The notes: a model not told the origin generated them from the letters alone. A DNA stretch of 64,000 nucleotides from Candidatus Saccharimonadota bacterium (GCA_017433245.1 JAFRHO010000013.1:25421-89420); one strand, 5' to 3'; positions 36,288 through 45,368 are shown, counted from the first letter of the stretch. Translations and numbers: made by a program.

Positions 36288-36845
36288 ATGAAAATTGAAT
36301 ATTTGGGGCATGCGTGTTTTCGGATTGATGAGAGTCTGGTAATTGATCCATACAAGGATGGGTCGGTGCCGGGAGTAGAGCCGCTTAGAGTGACGGCGGC
36401 GAAAGTGATTTGTACGCATGGACATGCAGATCATAGTGGGGTGGAATGTGTGGAGTTGGTGGACGGTGAGTGTGATTTGGAGATTCGTGAGGTGGCGAGC
36501 TTTCATGATGATGCTGGCGGAAGGTTGAGAGGACCGAATACAATATTTGTAATTAGAAATTCTGACGGTGAAAAGTTGGTACATCTCGGGGATTTGGGAC
36601 ATTTTCCGAACGATGAGCAGCTTGCGGCGATTTCGAATGCGGATTATTTGTTGATACCGGTGGGTGGGTATTATACGATTGATGCGGAAATGGCGGTGAA
36701 GATTTGTGAAGCGGCGCGGCCGAAGTGTATTATACCGATGCATTATCGGACGGCCACATCAGGGTATCCGGAACTTGCGACGGTGGATGAATTTGTAAAA
36801 CTGGCTGAGAATAAGGGAATGAGCGACCGGTTAATGGTTGTGTAA
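36288..36845 (+). CDS. MBL-fold metal-dependent hydrolase
   Basis: A 185-residue metallo-beta-lactamase-fold protein (UlaG/YcbL-like size class). The metal-binding motif is THGHADHSG with His44, His46, Asp48 and His49; further ligands are probably His in ASFHDD, Asp in LGDLGH and His in PMHYR. Function within the superfamily cannot be fixed. The start at 36288 is required because the ATG 6 nt earlier runs into a stop. The GAGGAGGT site overlaps the end of the upstream gene, so the two form an operon. Confidence 0.88.
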   Translation: MKIEYLGHACFRIDESLVIDPYKDGSVPGVEPLRVTAAKVICTHGHADHSGVECVELVDGECDLEIREVASFHDDAGGRLRGPNTIFVIRNSDGEKLVHLGDLGHFPNDEQLAAISNADYLLIPVGGYYTIDAEMAVKICEAARPKCIIPMHYRTATSGYPELATVDEFVKLAENKGMSDRLMVV

Positions 36846-36908
36846 AAAAAAGATTATTTGTGTTTGGTTTTTAGAGGTGGAACTCCTTGCGGTTTATGGT
36901 GCTTGTGC

Positions 36909-36914
36909 TATAAT
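36909..36914 (+). promoter_or_regulatory. -10 box, leaderless start of decayed surface gene
   Basis: TGTGCTATAAT, 6 nt before the ATG at 36921; the promoter is intact although the gene is broken. Confidence 0.6.
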
Positions 36915-36920
36915 GGTAGT

Positions 36921-37500
36921 ATGCGAGTGTGGAGAGGTAAGATATTGTTATTGGTATCTGTTTTCTTTATGATTTTGATGGCTTGCACTGGCGCTAATGT
37001 TTGGGCTGAGGATGAGACGATTAGCATTTCAATTTCTGATGATTCGGTGGTGATGAATTTGATGCAGGGGGAGTTTGGCGAGGAAACGCAGACGATTGAA
37101 GCATGGACCTCGAATGAGGCTGGGTATACAGTCGGGATGAGAACAACGGGAACGAGTAGTGCGCTTATGAACGTGGTGGATAATAGTTATACGATGTGTG
37201 ATGGAGAGTAGTTGCTATTTCGGGAATGGAGATGATGGCAAAGGCGTGATGGAAGATCAGGAGTCTGTGGTGTCTGATAGTAGTGTAATGCTGAGGCCGA
37301 GTAATTTCTCGAAGCCTGGATACGGATTTGCTGGGTGGAATACAGCTATGGATGGATTAGGGACAAATTATGGGCTGAGTCAGACGATTACGGTCGGAGA
37401 TTTGTCGGAGGAAGGGTTGCAGCTGTATGCTAACTGGGTGACGCCGGATGAGGTATGGAACAAGTGGGATGCGTTTGCGGTGAGATGTGTGGTGAAATAG
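36921..37500 (+). pseudogene. Decayed FISUMP-family surface protein: frameshift plus internal deletion
   Basis: The first frame (from 36921) encodes a signal peptide (MRVWRGKILLLVSVF..., NVWA) and a short beta-rich region, ending at TAG 37209-37211. The next frame continues with SSCYFGNGDDG, an InlB B-repeat-like segment (NFSKPGYGFAGWNTAMDG...LQLYANWV) and the family's last residues FAVRCVVK, stop at 37498. Removing one base at about 37209 joins the two frames. Compared with the intact 37697-39448 protein, most of the N-terminal domain and the FISUMP domain are missing, while the VRC-type C-terminus is retained. Confidence 0.75.
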
Positions 37501-37659
37501 GTTGACGAGTAGCCATTTTGACGACGAATATTGTGTCCGAAATCCGAGGTTCAAGTGTTTTTTATAGTGCAAAGAATAGAACCACTTATTTTTACAGAAC
37601 GTAGTATTTTCTAATGATTATGGTTATAATGTGAGCCTTGTTTATGATTCACAAATATG

Positions 37660-37684
37660 AAAACTCGGCAAAACGTGGAGTTTT
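37660..37684 (-). terminator. Possible terminator of minus-strand surface gene
   Basis: AAAACTC / GAGTTTT stem of 7 bp followed on the minus strand by CATATTTG; weak but well placed 13 nt after the stop. Confidence 0.4.
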
Positions 37685-37696
37685 GTGGGGGCAGTG

Positions 37697-39448
37697 TTAA
37701 TTGGTTTTGAGGAGGCAACGGACGGGTACTCCGGGCCATTCATACATTTCGTCATTTAAACTTGAGGATTGGTTGCTGTAAAAGAAAGAGGAGGTCCCGC
37801 CATAATCAGCAGTTGATGACCAATAGATTCCGCTTTTTCCTCTATCCACTAATCCTTTTCCCCAAATGGAGCCAGAATAAACAAAGTTAGTTGGAAAAAT
37901 TCTTAAATCACTATCGTCGTTCGTTTTTCCTTGGTTCACGACTAAATTTAATATGTCAAAATCTCCGCCAATGTTGCCAGTAGGTAAGCGCCAGTTCATT
38001 GGACAAATATCTCCTTCAGTATTGCCGGTGTAGGTGTATGTTCCGTTTCCTGCGGTAGCAGAATACCAATTGTAATAATTGCCATAAGCGTATATGTCGT
38101 CATTTGGTGAGTTGATAGTATTAAGATTTGTAGTATTGTTGGTTTCAAGCATAGATTGGTCTATGCAAGATGGGTCATCATCGATACACCATGTTGTTGT
38201 ATAATCTGTAGGTGTGGAAAGTGAATTAGAGGTATTTCCATCTGAATTGGTTAATGGCAGGTTAGGGTTATTGGTGTTGGCAGAGCTTAGGATAACTGGA
38301 GTAGTCACGTTGTTTACTGTATATTCGTTAGCCAATCTAAGATTCTCCACCATCCAACAATTGCCGTCGGCCAGTTTTGCAATAGTATAGACATTATTAT
38401 CCCTATTATCCGTTAGGGCGGTTATTTGATTGGTAGTCATAGCAGAGCATTGCTCAGTAGTAAGGTTTTGAAGGTAGCCTGTAGATTCAACCCAATAAGC
38501 ATAAAGTGTTAATCCGTCATCCCGGCCACTAAATTGTCCTGTCGTGAAGTGAATTGTCTCGTTGGGACCATAGATTTTTGTTGGATCTGAATAGTCTGGT
38601 GTTTCGCTCCAGCCAGCAAAACCATATCCTGGACGTTGAAAGTTTGACGCCCAGAGTGTGGCTTCAGTATCAGCTGCTTGTATAGTTTGGTCTCCCATTG
38701 TGTCAGTAATTGTAGCATTGGGGAGGTAACAAATGCTATTAGCTGGACAGGCGAAAGGTTTTTCTGGGGGGTCGGCTGTGTATGGATGAACAAGCGTATA
38801 CTTCACTTGCCCAATATAAGTTCCAGCAGGTTGAGTTTTGCTGATGTAAGCTTGGTAGGTGGATTTTAGGGTGGCTCCTTCGGCGTTTGTGCCAATGTCT
38901 GTGCCGGCTGTACGTTTGGCGACTAAGGTGTAATCATCTGGGACTTCCTGGAAGGTACTGTAGTCTAGGTCGCCTTGTTCTTTTTCTGTATCATCAGTAC
39001 TGCCTGCTATAATGATAGGATAAGTTGGTGTGGGACTGGTGATAGTAGATAGTTTCATAGCCCACTGAGAATCATTGCCGGTAATTGCTGTACCGGTTTC
39101 TATATCATAAGTATTACCCAGTGTAGAATTAGTTAGGACATTCTTACCATCTCCATTGTCAGTATAGCCAATAGCATAGATAGCAAAGCCTTCATTGTCA
39201 TTACAGAAAGTCTTAAGTGTAGTTTCACCAATAGCAGAATTATATTGTCCATTATTAATCTCTGCATTATGAGTATTCATGCCAGTACCAGAAAGAGTAC
39301 AGGATACTGGGACGGTAATATTAATTTCGTCTACGACACTATCGTTATCGGCAGAAACAGAGGCAGAAGATAATATTAGACCCGAAATGATAGTAGTGAT
39401 AGTTAGACTGCTTATTATGTATAGTGAGCTTTTGCTTGTATGCTTCAT
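37697..39448 (-). CDS. Exported FISUMP-domain surface protein (paralogue B)
   Basis: The 583-residue protein has a signal peptide (MKHTSKSSLYIISSL..., ending SVSA). An N-terminal domain like that of the 29974-31803 protein follows (VPVSCTLSGTGMNTHNA, FCNDNEGFAIYAIGYT, YISKTQPAGTYIGQVKYTLVHP). Next is an InlB B-repeat-like module (NFQRPGYGFAGWSETPD ... LTLYAYWV, about 270-330) and a FISUMP domain (NCWMVENLRL, CPMNWRLPTG, GIYWSST, VPVRCLLKTN). InlB B-repeats and FISUMP domains are surface modules often linked to adhesion. The ATG at 39448 is chosen for the signal peptide and an AAGGAC site; a TATAAT lies about 30 nt upstream. Confidence 0.85.
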   Translation of the reverse strand: MKHTSKSSLYIISSLTITTIISGLILSSASVSADNDSVVDEINITVPVSCTLSGTGMNTHNAEINNGQYNSAIGETTLKTFCNDNEGFAIYAIGYTDNGDGKNVLTNSTLGNTYDIETGTAITGNDSQWAMKLSTITSPTPTYPIIIAGSTDDTEKEQGDLDYSTFQEVPDDYTLVAKRTAGTDIGTNAEGATLKSTYQAYISKTQPAGTYIGQVKYTLVHPYTADPPEKPFACPANSICYLPNATITDTMGDQTIQAADTEATLWASNFQRPGYGFAGWSETPDYSDPTKIYGPNETIHFTTGQFSGRDDGLTLYAYWVESTGYLQNLTTEQCSAMTTNQITALTDNRDNNVYTIAKLADGNCWMVENLRLANEYTVNNVTTPVILSSANTNNPNLPLTNSDGNTSNSLSTPTDYTTTWCIDDDPSCIDQSMLETNNTTNLNTINSPNDDIYAYGNYYNWYSATAGNGTYTYTGNTEGDICPMNWRLPTGNIGGDFDILNLVVNQGKTNDDSDLRIFPTNFVYSGSIWGKGLVDRGKSGIYWSSTADYGGTSSFFYSNQSSSLNDEMYEWPGVPVRCLLKTN

Positions 39449-39548
39449 TGTAATGTATGTCCTTATTTGCTTATGGTTATTATAACATGGCATATAATGC
39501 AGTACAATACGAGATTTGATGATTTTGATGGAGACTTAAAATGGGTGG

Positions 39549-40259
39549 TTATTTTTCTGGTTTGTCGGTGATGGTGATGCCGCCGAAGCCGCCGGCTGCG
39601 TCGATGTAGATGGTGTATTTGGATTTGTCGGAAGGGTTTTTGCGGTCGTCAGAGAAGCCGCCGAAGATGAAGCCGGATTTTAATTTGATTTTGATGTCGC
39701 TGGGGACGATGATGTCGATACCGCCGAAGAGAGCAAAGGCTTTGATAACGGTATCCTTTTCGAACTTGGCGTGGCGAAGATCTAATTTGACACCGCCGAA
39801 GATGGCGGCGGCGTTGGAGCCGTTAAAAACTTCGTCTTTGTAGACGCGGTCAGTGCCGGAGAAAGCGGCGAATTGGGAGTCCATGGATTTGCCGTTTTTT
39901 TCGGCTTCGGCGACTTTCTTCGCAACTTCTTGGTCGTTTTTGCTATGGAAGAGGCTTCTTACGATAATGGAAAGACCGATAGCGACGAGGAAGACGGCGA
40001 GGATGACTTTCCAAGCGACGTCGTAGGAGAAGATGTCTTGAGCTGCGAGAAGCAGAATGACACCGACGGCGATGAAGCCGAGACTCATGATTTTGTCTTT
40101 GTCAGTGATGAGGCTGATGATACTGGGGATGATAATAAAGAGGGTCCACCAGCCATCGAAAAAGATGTCGAGGCTGAAAAGCCCGAGGGCGTTGCCGCCG
40201 AAAATTAGTCCTAGGGCGATAATGGCGATACCCCAGATGATTGGTTTGGCTTGTTTCAT
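39549..40259 (-). CDS. LiaF-like envelope-stress membrane protein
   Basis: The 236-residue protein has four membrane helices (about 6-26, 33-50, 57-72, 82-101) of the LiaI/LiaF type, a charged linker (KNDQEVAKKVAEAEKN), and a C-terminal beta-rich LiaF-like domain (AAAIFGGVKLDLRHA, ALFGGIDIIVPSDI, GFIFGGF, AAGGFGGITIT). In Firmicutes LiaF restrains the LiaRS envelope-stress system; no LiaRS genes are present here. Strong AAAGGAG site before the ATG. Single gene. Confidence 0.85.
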   Translation of the reverse strand: MKQAKPIIWGIAIIALGLIFGGNALGLFSLDIFFDGWWTLFIIIPSIISLITDKDKIMSLGFIAVGVILLLAAQDIFSYDVAWKVILAVFLVAIGLSIIVRSLFHSKNDQEVAKKVAEAEKNGKSMDSQFAAFSGTDRVYKDEVFNGSNAAAIFGGVKLDLRHAKFEKDTVIKAFALFGGIDIIVPSDIKIKLKSGFIFGGFSDDRKNPSDKSKYTIYIDAAGGFGGITITDKPEK

Positions 40260-40361
40260 ATTCTATACTCCTTTAGTGTAATTATATCATAGTGCGTTGT
40301 GATTGGTTGGTTGTGGAAAACCGAGACTGATGGAATTGTTTTTTTGTATGGATTACTGGGA

Positions 40362-42167
40362 TTATCTTTGACTGACTGCGCAGCTAAGAAAGACAATGGC
40401 AAGGATAGTGCCAAGTAGTGATGCAATAACGGCTTCGCCAAGAATACCGGTGGTGGGGACAGAAGCACCGATGGATTCGAACTGAGTTTCGACGCCGGTG
40501 TTTGGAACCTTGATGTCGCTTTCTTCGTCTGCTGGGATGAGGCTTTTTAGGATTGGCATGATACTTTCGGGGATGTGACCGATGACGAGATTTTCGGCGT
40601 TTTTGATGAGGCTGTATGTGTAGTAAAGCGAATAGTTTTCGCCGTAAGTTTCTTGAGTATACTTAGCGTCTGCGATGAGAAGTGGTGCTAGAGCTCTGAC
40701 TAGTTCGGGGAGGTTGGTTTTGATGACGTTGAATTCGTCTTCGGTGATGGACGGGGCTCCGCCAAACGTAAATTCGTAATCACTGTAGTTACCCATGTAG
40801 GTGGTTAGTTTAGTAAGTAGTTCGTCAACATCAGTGTCGGTGGCAGTGCCTTTTAGAATCTTGACGAGGTCTTGGTAGACGGGGAAGTTGGCGAGTGATT
40901 CTTCTAAATCTGCGCCATAACCGCCTGTCATGAGATCCATGAGAGCGTTTCCGGCTACCATGCCGGCGAGGCCTTTGTCAGTGTCTTTAATGAAATCGGT
41001 GAGTTCGGATTGGCGGTCGATGGTGCGCATTTGGTAGATTTTCATGATGGCGGAGAGGGGTGCTTTGACAGTTGAATCGAAGTATTCGCGAGTAAGACCG
41101 TTGTCGTTGACGAACTCTAGCCAATTGTCCATGTAGTCGCGTCCGTTGATGGTAGCGACATCTTCGGTGAGGCCGTCGTTGTTTGAAAGAATGTTGAGAG
41201 CGGTTGCTGGGTCGGCGAGGTCGGCGATGCTAATCATTGAAGTAGTAATGTTGAGATCGGCTGGATGGATTTCTTCGTAGGTACCAGTATTATAAAAGCC
41301 CCAGAGCTCTGGGAAGACGTAGCCGAGAAGCAAATCGTTGCCGTCTTTAACGTCATGGATGTTGGCGTAGCCAGTAGCTATGGTGCTAGCTCGTGGTGCG
41401 CCGAAAGTATAAACATAGAAATCGTCTGGCGACATTTCATAATCGGTGATGTTGGCGTTGACGGCTTTGCCAAAGAGGTCAATGACGGCACCGCCGCGGG
41501 AATAGCCGACGGCCCAAGTTTTATAATTGGAGAGATTGTGGTCCGAAATGTATTGATTGAATCTTTCGGTGATGCGGCTGGCGGATTCGGAGAAGCCAGC
41601 ATGATCACCGGTGGTACCGACGTTGAAATTGGAGAGCCATTCGGTCATGTAATTGTAATTGCGGGGGGCAACTACGATGAGTTCTTGACCGCTAGGCAGA
41701 GTTTTGTGGGCGATGGTGGTGCCCATGGAGTGTCCGTCTTCTTCGGAAGAAATATCCCAACTTTCTGGGTCGGAAAAGCCTAGTTGGTCAAGAAGATTAT
41801 AGAGCTTGGGATTGGGAGTGGATGGGTCAGAAGGGTAGCCGTCGGCTTGGTTTTCGTAGCCGGCGAGAGCGAGGGCGTAGGAAACGGCGCGAAGCTTGGG
41901 GTGATCGCCGGGGGAAGGTTCGTCGAAATAAGTGTCGCTGTAGTTAATGGTGCCGGTTTCGTCGAGGGCGTCAAAGACGGTTTGCCAGGGATGGTCTGGA
42001 TCTTCTACGAAGCCATAATATGGGTAAGTGACGGTGATTTCGTCTGGAATACTGGTGGCTGAAGCTTGATGCAAGAATGATGTAGATGCACTGATGACAA
42101 TTGTGGTGGCAGCTAGAGTATATAGTAGCCGTTTAAAGTTTGTCTTGAAAAAATAAATAACTCGCAC
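40362..42167 (-). CDS. Exported lipase-like alpha/beta hydrolase with VPNTG C-terminal anchor
   Basis: The 601-residue protein starts at GTG with an AAAGGAG site. A signal peptide (about residues 1-38, ...HQASA) is followed by an alpha/beta-hydrolase domain with the nucleophile elbow GYSRGG (Ser223) and a class-3-lipase-like FGAPRAS segment. Asp and His partners are probably in DVKDGNDLL and EIHPAD but are not proven. The C-terminus has VPNTG, then VPTTG, a hydrophobic helix (about 572-596) and a short SQR tail, like a sorting signal. Probable surface esterase or lipase. Lipid scavenging from the host is an inference. Confidence 0.8.
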   Translation of the reverse strand: MRVIYFFKTNFKRLLYTLAATTIVISASTSFLHQASATSIPDEITVTYPYYGFVEDPDHPWQTVFDALDETGTINYSDTYFDEPSPGDHPKLRAVSYALALAGYENQADGYPSDPSTPNPKLYNLLDQLGFSDPESWDISSEEDGHSMGTTIAHKTLPSGQELIVVAPRNYNYMTEWLSNFNVGTTGDHAGFSESASRITERFNQYISDHNLSNYKTWAVGYSRGGAVIDLFGKAVNANITDYEMSPDDFYVYTFGAPRASTIATGYANIHDVKDGNDLLLGYVFPELWGFYNTGTYEEIHPADLNITTSMISIADLADPATALNILSNNDGLTEDVATINGRDYMDNWLEFVNDNGLTREYFDSTVKAPLSAIMKIYQMRTIDRQSELTDFIKDTDKGLAGMVAGNALMDLMTGGYGADLEESLANFPVYQDLVKILKGTATDTDVDELLTKLTTYMGNYSDYEFTFGGAPSITEDEFNVIKTNLPELVRALAPLLIADAKYTQETYGENYSLYYTYSLIKNAENLVIGHIPESIMPILKSLIPADEESDIKVPNTGVETQFESIGASVPTTGILGEAVIASLLGTILAIVFLSCAVSQR

Positions 42168-42258
42168 TTTAACTCCTTTAGTATATAGTAATTATAGCAT
42201 AAGAGGATTAAATATGCGAATGATTTTGCATAGTAGTATTGATGGATGATGATTATGA

Positions 42259-42264
42259 TATAAT
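42259..42264 (+). promoter_or_regulatory. -10 box of GrpB-family gene
   Basis: TATGATATAAT, about 41 nt before the ATG at 42306, with a GAGGAAG site in the leader. Confidence 0.45.
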
Positions 42265-42305
42265 AATAGTAATATATTATTGTTTGTACGAATGAGGAAG
42301 CCGAA

Positions 42306-42821
42306 ATGTCTGTAAAAATAAATGCGTATAACGATAACTTAAGGGGGAGGTTTGAGGTTGAAGCGAAAAGAATTCGTGAGGTGTTGGGAGGTGATGTTTC
42401 TATTGAACATGTTGGTAGCTCGGCGGTAGGAATCGGTGGGAAAAACATTGTGGATATATTGGTGGGGGTGCGTGATACGAGTGAGATGGAAAGGGTACGA
42501 GATTTATTGGTGGGACTTGGCTATCGTGAAGGACATGATAGTCATCCGGAACGAATTTTCATGGCATGGCGTAAGGATGATGATGGAACTGATAGGGAAA
42601 CGGGTGAGGGAGACTATCATGTACATATCTCAGTGGAGGGGTCGGAGGAATATTTGAATTTTATTAGGTTAAGGGATTATTTAAGAGCACATCGAGATGA
42701 AGCGTTGGAGTATGAACGGATGAAGTCGGTATTTGCGGAAAAAGCGAGGTATGACCGAAAAAAGTATAAAGCGTTAAAAAGTGAGTATGTGAAAGAACTG
42801 ATTGGACGGGCGCAGGAGTGA
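42306..42821 (+). CDS. GrpB family nucleotidyltransferase-fold protein
   Basis: The 171-residue protein matches GrpB/DUF2204-type proteins: IEHVGSSAVGIGGKNIVDILV carries the nucleotidyltransferase GS and DxD-like residues, followed by HVHISVEGSEEYLNFIRLRDYL and a helical C-terminus. These proteins are sometimes found fused to dephospho-CoA kinase but have no settled function. Single gene or first of a pair with the nucleotide pyrophosphatase 57 nt downstream. Confidence 0.88.
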   Translation: MSVKINAYNDNLRGRFEVEAKRIREVLGGDVSIEHVGSSAVGIGGKNIVDILVGVRDTSEMERVRDLLVGLGYREGHDSHPERIFMAWRKDDDGTDRETGEGDYHVHISVEGSEEYLNFIRLRDYLRAHRDEALEYERMKSVFAEKARYDRKKYKALKSEYVKELIGRAQE

Positions 42822-42878
42822 TGTTTTCTCGCATGAGCTAATGAGGGATACATAATAGATAATTTGAAAGGAATTAAA

Positions 42879-43448
42879 ATGGCATTAGTATATTTGACTA
42901 CAAATAAATTTAAAGTACGCGAAGCGGAAATGGTACTAGGTAAGCAATATGGAATTGAGCTTGAAATTATTAACCCAGACTTTGAAGTATATGAGATACA
43001 GGCTAAGACCTGTGGGGAAGTGGCTGGATTCTCGGCGCGATATGCTGCTGATAAGCTAGGTAAACCTTGCCTGAAGTCTGACACTGGACTATATTTGGAG
43101 ATGTTGGGAGGCTTGCCGGGTCCATACAATGCATATTTTGATAAACAGATTGGCTATGAGAAGTTTTTGAGGATGGTGAAGAATGAGAAGAATCGTAAGG
43201 CGCGACTTGAACATTGTTTTGCATATTGTGAGCCAGGGAAGGAGCCGGTGATTTTTACTGGTGAAACTTTTGGAACAGTGGCTAAGGAAGCGCGTGGCCA
43301 TGATGGACGATGGCACGATTTCTTCTTTATACCGGATGGTGAGACGAAAACTTTAGCCGAGATTGGCGATGAAGATCCAATTAGGAAAAATACATTCTTT
43401 GGCACGGCGATTCATGATTTTGCGAAGTGGTATAAGAATAGGGGATAG
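42879..43448 (+). CDS. Ham1/RdgB-like non-canonical NTP pyrophosphatase
   Basis: These enzymes hydrolyse ITP, dITP or XTP to keep them out of nucleic acids. The 189-residue protein shows LTTNKFKVREAEMVL at the start, the substrate loop SDTGLYLEMLGGLPGPY and the metal-site region with FGTVAKEARGHDGRWHDFFFIP. The usual glycine-rich end (HR.A) is altered to FGTAIHDFAKWY. The ATG at 42879 follows AAAGGAA; a TTG 15 nt upstream overlaps that site. Confidence 0.85.
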   Translation: MALVYLTTNKFKVREAEMVLGKQYGIELEIINPDFEVYEIQAKTCGEVAGFSARYAADKLGKPCLKSDTGLYLEMLGGLPGPYNAYFDKQIGYEKFLRMVKNEKNRKARLEHCFAYCEPGKEPVIFTGETFGTVAKEARGHDGRWHDFFFIPDGETKTLAEIGDEDPIRKNTFFGTAIHDFAKWYKNRG

Positions 43449-43460
43449 GCTTAAGGTTCG

Positions 43461-43484
43461 TCGCCCCGCTCTTTGGCGGGGCGA
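43461..43484. terminator. Hairpin between convergent genes
   Basis: TCGCCCCGC / GCGGGGCGA, a 9-bp GC-rich stem with a 6-nt loop. There is no strong T-run on either side, so termination is probable but not certain. Confidence 0.6.
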
Positions 43485-43489
43485 TGGAT

Positions 43490-44830
43490 TTAGTTGGATA
43501 GTTCGACGCCATTTACGTAGAGTTTATAACCATTGAGGTTGATGTTGCTATTGGTGGGGTCGGCGTTGGTGAGAGACGCAAGGTAGGTGTCGCCAGTGAG
43601 GGTGAGGGTGCTGGTGGCGTCTAGGGTGAGATTGACTTCGCCAGTATTGTCGGCGTTGATGGTGCTTTCTAGGGCGGAACCGTTGGCGAGATTGATGGTG
43701 AGGCTTGAGATGGAGTCGACGACGATGTTGCCGGTGGCTTTTTGATTAGTGAGATTAAGCGTGACGGTGCCGCCGTTACTGCCGGATTTACCCCAGGAAT
43801 CTTTCTGGATGCGGAGGAAATTGCCGGTGGTGTCGTTGTTGACGATTTGATTATTCTCTAGGTTGATCTTGGCGGTGGTGTTAGTGACGTAGAAACTGTC
43901 ACCTTGGTTAGTGGTGATGGTGGAGTTCTTCGCGGTGAAGGTTGCTTGGCCGCTTGCTGCATCGCCGGACATGGATTGGTAGAGGAAGATGTTTTTGTAG
44001 GTGGTGGACTGGCCGTTCAAGGTGCTATTGGTGTCGGTCAAAGTAGTGTTTTCGAGAGTGACGCTGTTTTTGCCTTCGATGACGACACCTTCAGAGGCAG
44101 TGGCGGTGAGGGTGGCGTTCTTAACAGTGATATCGGCGGTGGAATAAATGGCGGGGGAGCCTTTGCCGGTGGTTTTGTAGGTGCCTTGGTCGATAGTGAC
44201 GGTGCCACCGCCGCGATCGGAACGGATGGCGGCGCTCGAAGTGCCAGCGGTGGTGATGGTGAGATTTTTTGCGTTCATAATGCCGCCACCAGTGGTCATG
44301 ATACCGCCGGAGTTGTCTTTGGTGGTTTCGATGGTGGAGTCGGAAATGTTGATAGTGGTGCCGTCGGAATTGCTATTATTGGTGGTGGCGGAACCGCCGT
44401 AACTGAAGACGCCGTTGGCGCCGGTGGCGTTGGTGGTGATTTGAGCGTTTTTGATGTTCAGCGTGGCGCCTGTACTTGCCAGGATGGCGGAATTGGTACC
44501 GTAGAAGCTAGTACTGTCGCCGCCATCACTGTCACCGGTTTTGGTGACGGTGATGTTTGAGAGGGTGGCGGTGATAGTGCCTTTTGCCAGGATGGCGTTT
44601 TCGTCAGCGTTAGTGGACGTGAACTCACCGGTTTCGATGGTCTCGTCTGCGGTGATTTCTTTGGTGGCAGAATAGGACGTGGTGGAGGTGTTGGCGTTCA
44701 TTGACGGGTTGTTGTTGGCGATGTTAGTGTCGTTATTAACTGTGGTAATAATTAATGCCCATAATGCGCCTAAGGTTATAACTAAAGCGCCAATGATGGA
44801 AGAGTAAGTGATGATTTGTTTCTTATCCAT
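43490..44830 (-). CDS. Membrane-anchored beta-helix surface protein (Thr/Asn-rich)
   Basis: The 446-residue protein has one N-terminal membrane helix (about 7-30) and then about 400 residues of short Thr/Asn/Ser/Ala-rich repeats of about 20-25 residues, each with patterns like ATLNIKNAQITT, TTINISDSTIET, AKNLTITTAG. This regular spacing is typical of right-handed parallel beta helices and resembles Cthe_2159-type carbohydrate-binding proteins. Cysteine is absent. It is cotranscribed with the small Pro-rich membrane protein 9 nt upstream. Likely an adhesin or polysaccharide-binding surface protein. Confidence 0.75.
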   Translation of the reverse strand: MDKKQIITYSSIIGALVITLGALWALIITTVNNDTNIANNNPSMNANTSTTSYSATKEITADETIETGEFTSTNADENAILAKGTITATLSNITVTKTGDSDGGDSTSFYGTNSAILASTGATLNIKNAQITTNATGANGVFSYGGSATTNNSNSDGTTINISDSTIETTKDNSGGIMTTGGGIMNAKNLTITTAGTSSAAIRSDRGGGTVTIDQGTYKTTGKGSPAIYSTADITVKNATLTATASEGVVIEGKNSVTLENTTLTDTNSTLNGQSTTYKNIFLYQSMSGDAASGQATFTAKNSTITTNQGDSFYVTNTTAKINLENNQIVNNDTTGNFLRIQKDSWGKSGSNGGTVTLNLTNQKATGNIVVDSISSLTINLANGSALESTINADNTGEVNLTLDATSTLTLTGDTYLASLTNADPTNSNINLNGYKLYVNGVELSN

Positions 44831-44839
44831 TGTGAGTCC

Positions 44840-45097
44840 TTAATTGTTGGTGGTTGATTGGTTGTTGCCGCTGGGTTTTTCGGGTGGTGTGCCGCTTTGA
44901 TCGCCGCTAGGCATTTCGGGTGGTGTGCCGCCTGGCATTTGCATTGATTGGTTGGTGTTACTGGTGCCGATGCCAGCTAGTTTGATATAAGCGAAGAAAG
45001 CGCCAGTGGAGATAACTGCGCCGGTTAAGACGCCGATGACGAAAAGAATGATCTTTTCTTTCGTGGTGTCTTTAGTAATAGTGTTTTCTTTTTCCAT
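44840..45097 (-). CDS. Small membrane protein with Pro/Gly/Gln-rich tail
   Basis: An 85-residue protein with a charged N-terminus (MEKENTITKDTTKEK), a single helix (about 16-38) and an exported tail made of repeats (PGGTPPEMPSGDQSGTPPEKP). The ATG at 45097 follows AAAGGAG; an in-frame Met 36 nt upstream lies before that site. A TATAAT lies just upstream. First gene of a two-gene operon with the beta-helix protein, perhaps its anchor or spacer. No family recognised. Confidence 0.7.
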   Translation of the reverse strand: MEKENTITKDTTKEKIILFVIGVLTGAVISTGAFFAYIKLAGIGTSNTNQSMQMPGGTPPEMPSGDQSGTPPEKPSGNNQSTTNN

Positions 45098-45248
45098 AGT
45101 TTGTGCTCCTTTATAATAATTATACATTGTCATTGTAGCTTGGTTTGCTGAAAGGAAACTTAAAAGTTGTGCGAGGTTTGGTATTATGGTTATAAATAAA
45201 GGAAATAAAATGAGTCAAATTGAAAAGGGAAGCATAGCGTCGAATAAT

Positions 45249-45368
45249 TCAGGTGGTTGCGTGTGCGATTTCGTCATCGTCGTCGCTGTGAATGTCGTAA
45301 TCTTCGGCGCCGATGTCGTCGTCAATGCCGAGGGTTTCGATGTCATCGAGGCCTAAGTCGTCGTACAT
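45249..45368 (-). CDS. Tiny acidic protein (39 aa) with IGAEDYD motif
   Basis: The frame reads MYDDLGLDDIETLGIDDD... through IGAEDYDIHSDDDDE to a TGA stop. More than a third of the residues are Asp or Glu. The IGAEDYD segment is also found at the C-terminus of the 113-residue acidic protein at 63147-63488, in the same frame and similar nucleotide sequence, which argues for a real gene. A weak AAAGGG site lies upstream of the ATG, with TATAAC-like -10 boxes further up. Function unknown. Confidence 0.6.
   Translation of the reverse strand: MYDDLGLDDIETLGIDDDIGAEDYDIHSDDDDEIAHATT

Noticed and set aside
36921..37500. Programmed ribosomal frameshift in the surface gene
   Set aside because: No slippery heptamer or following structure is obvious at 37200-37211, and the joined protein would still lack most of the family's domains, so decay is more likely.
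37625..37630. TATAAT on the plus strand in the gap between the pseudogene and paralogue B
   Set aside because: No start codon or structured RNA follows at a sensible distance; probably a chance match in AT-rich DNA.
45210..45356. 48-residue plus-strand ORF (MSQIEKGSIAS...)
   Set aside because: It is antisense to the acidic ORF at 45249-45368, which shares a protein motif with another gene; the Val-rich plus-strand reading is the expected shadow of Asp codons.
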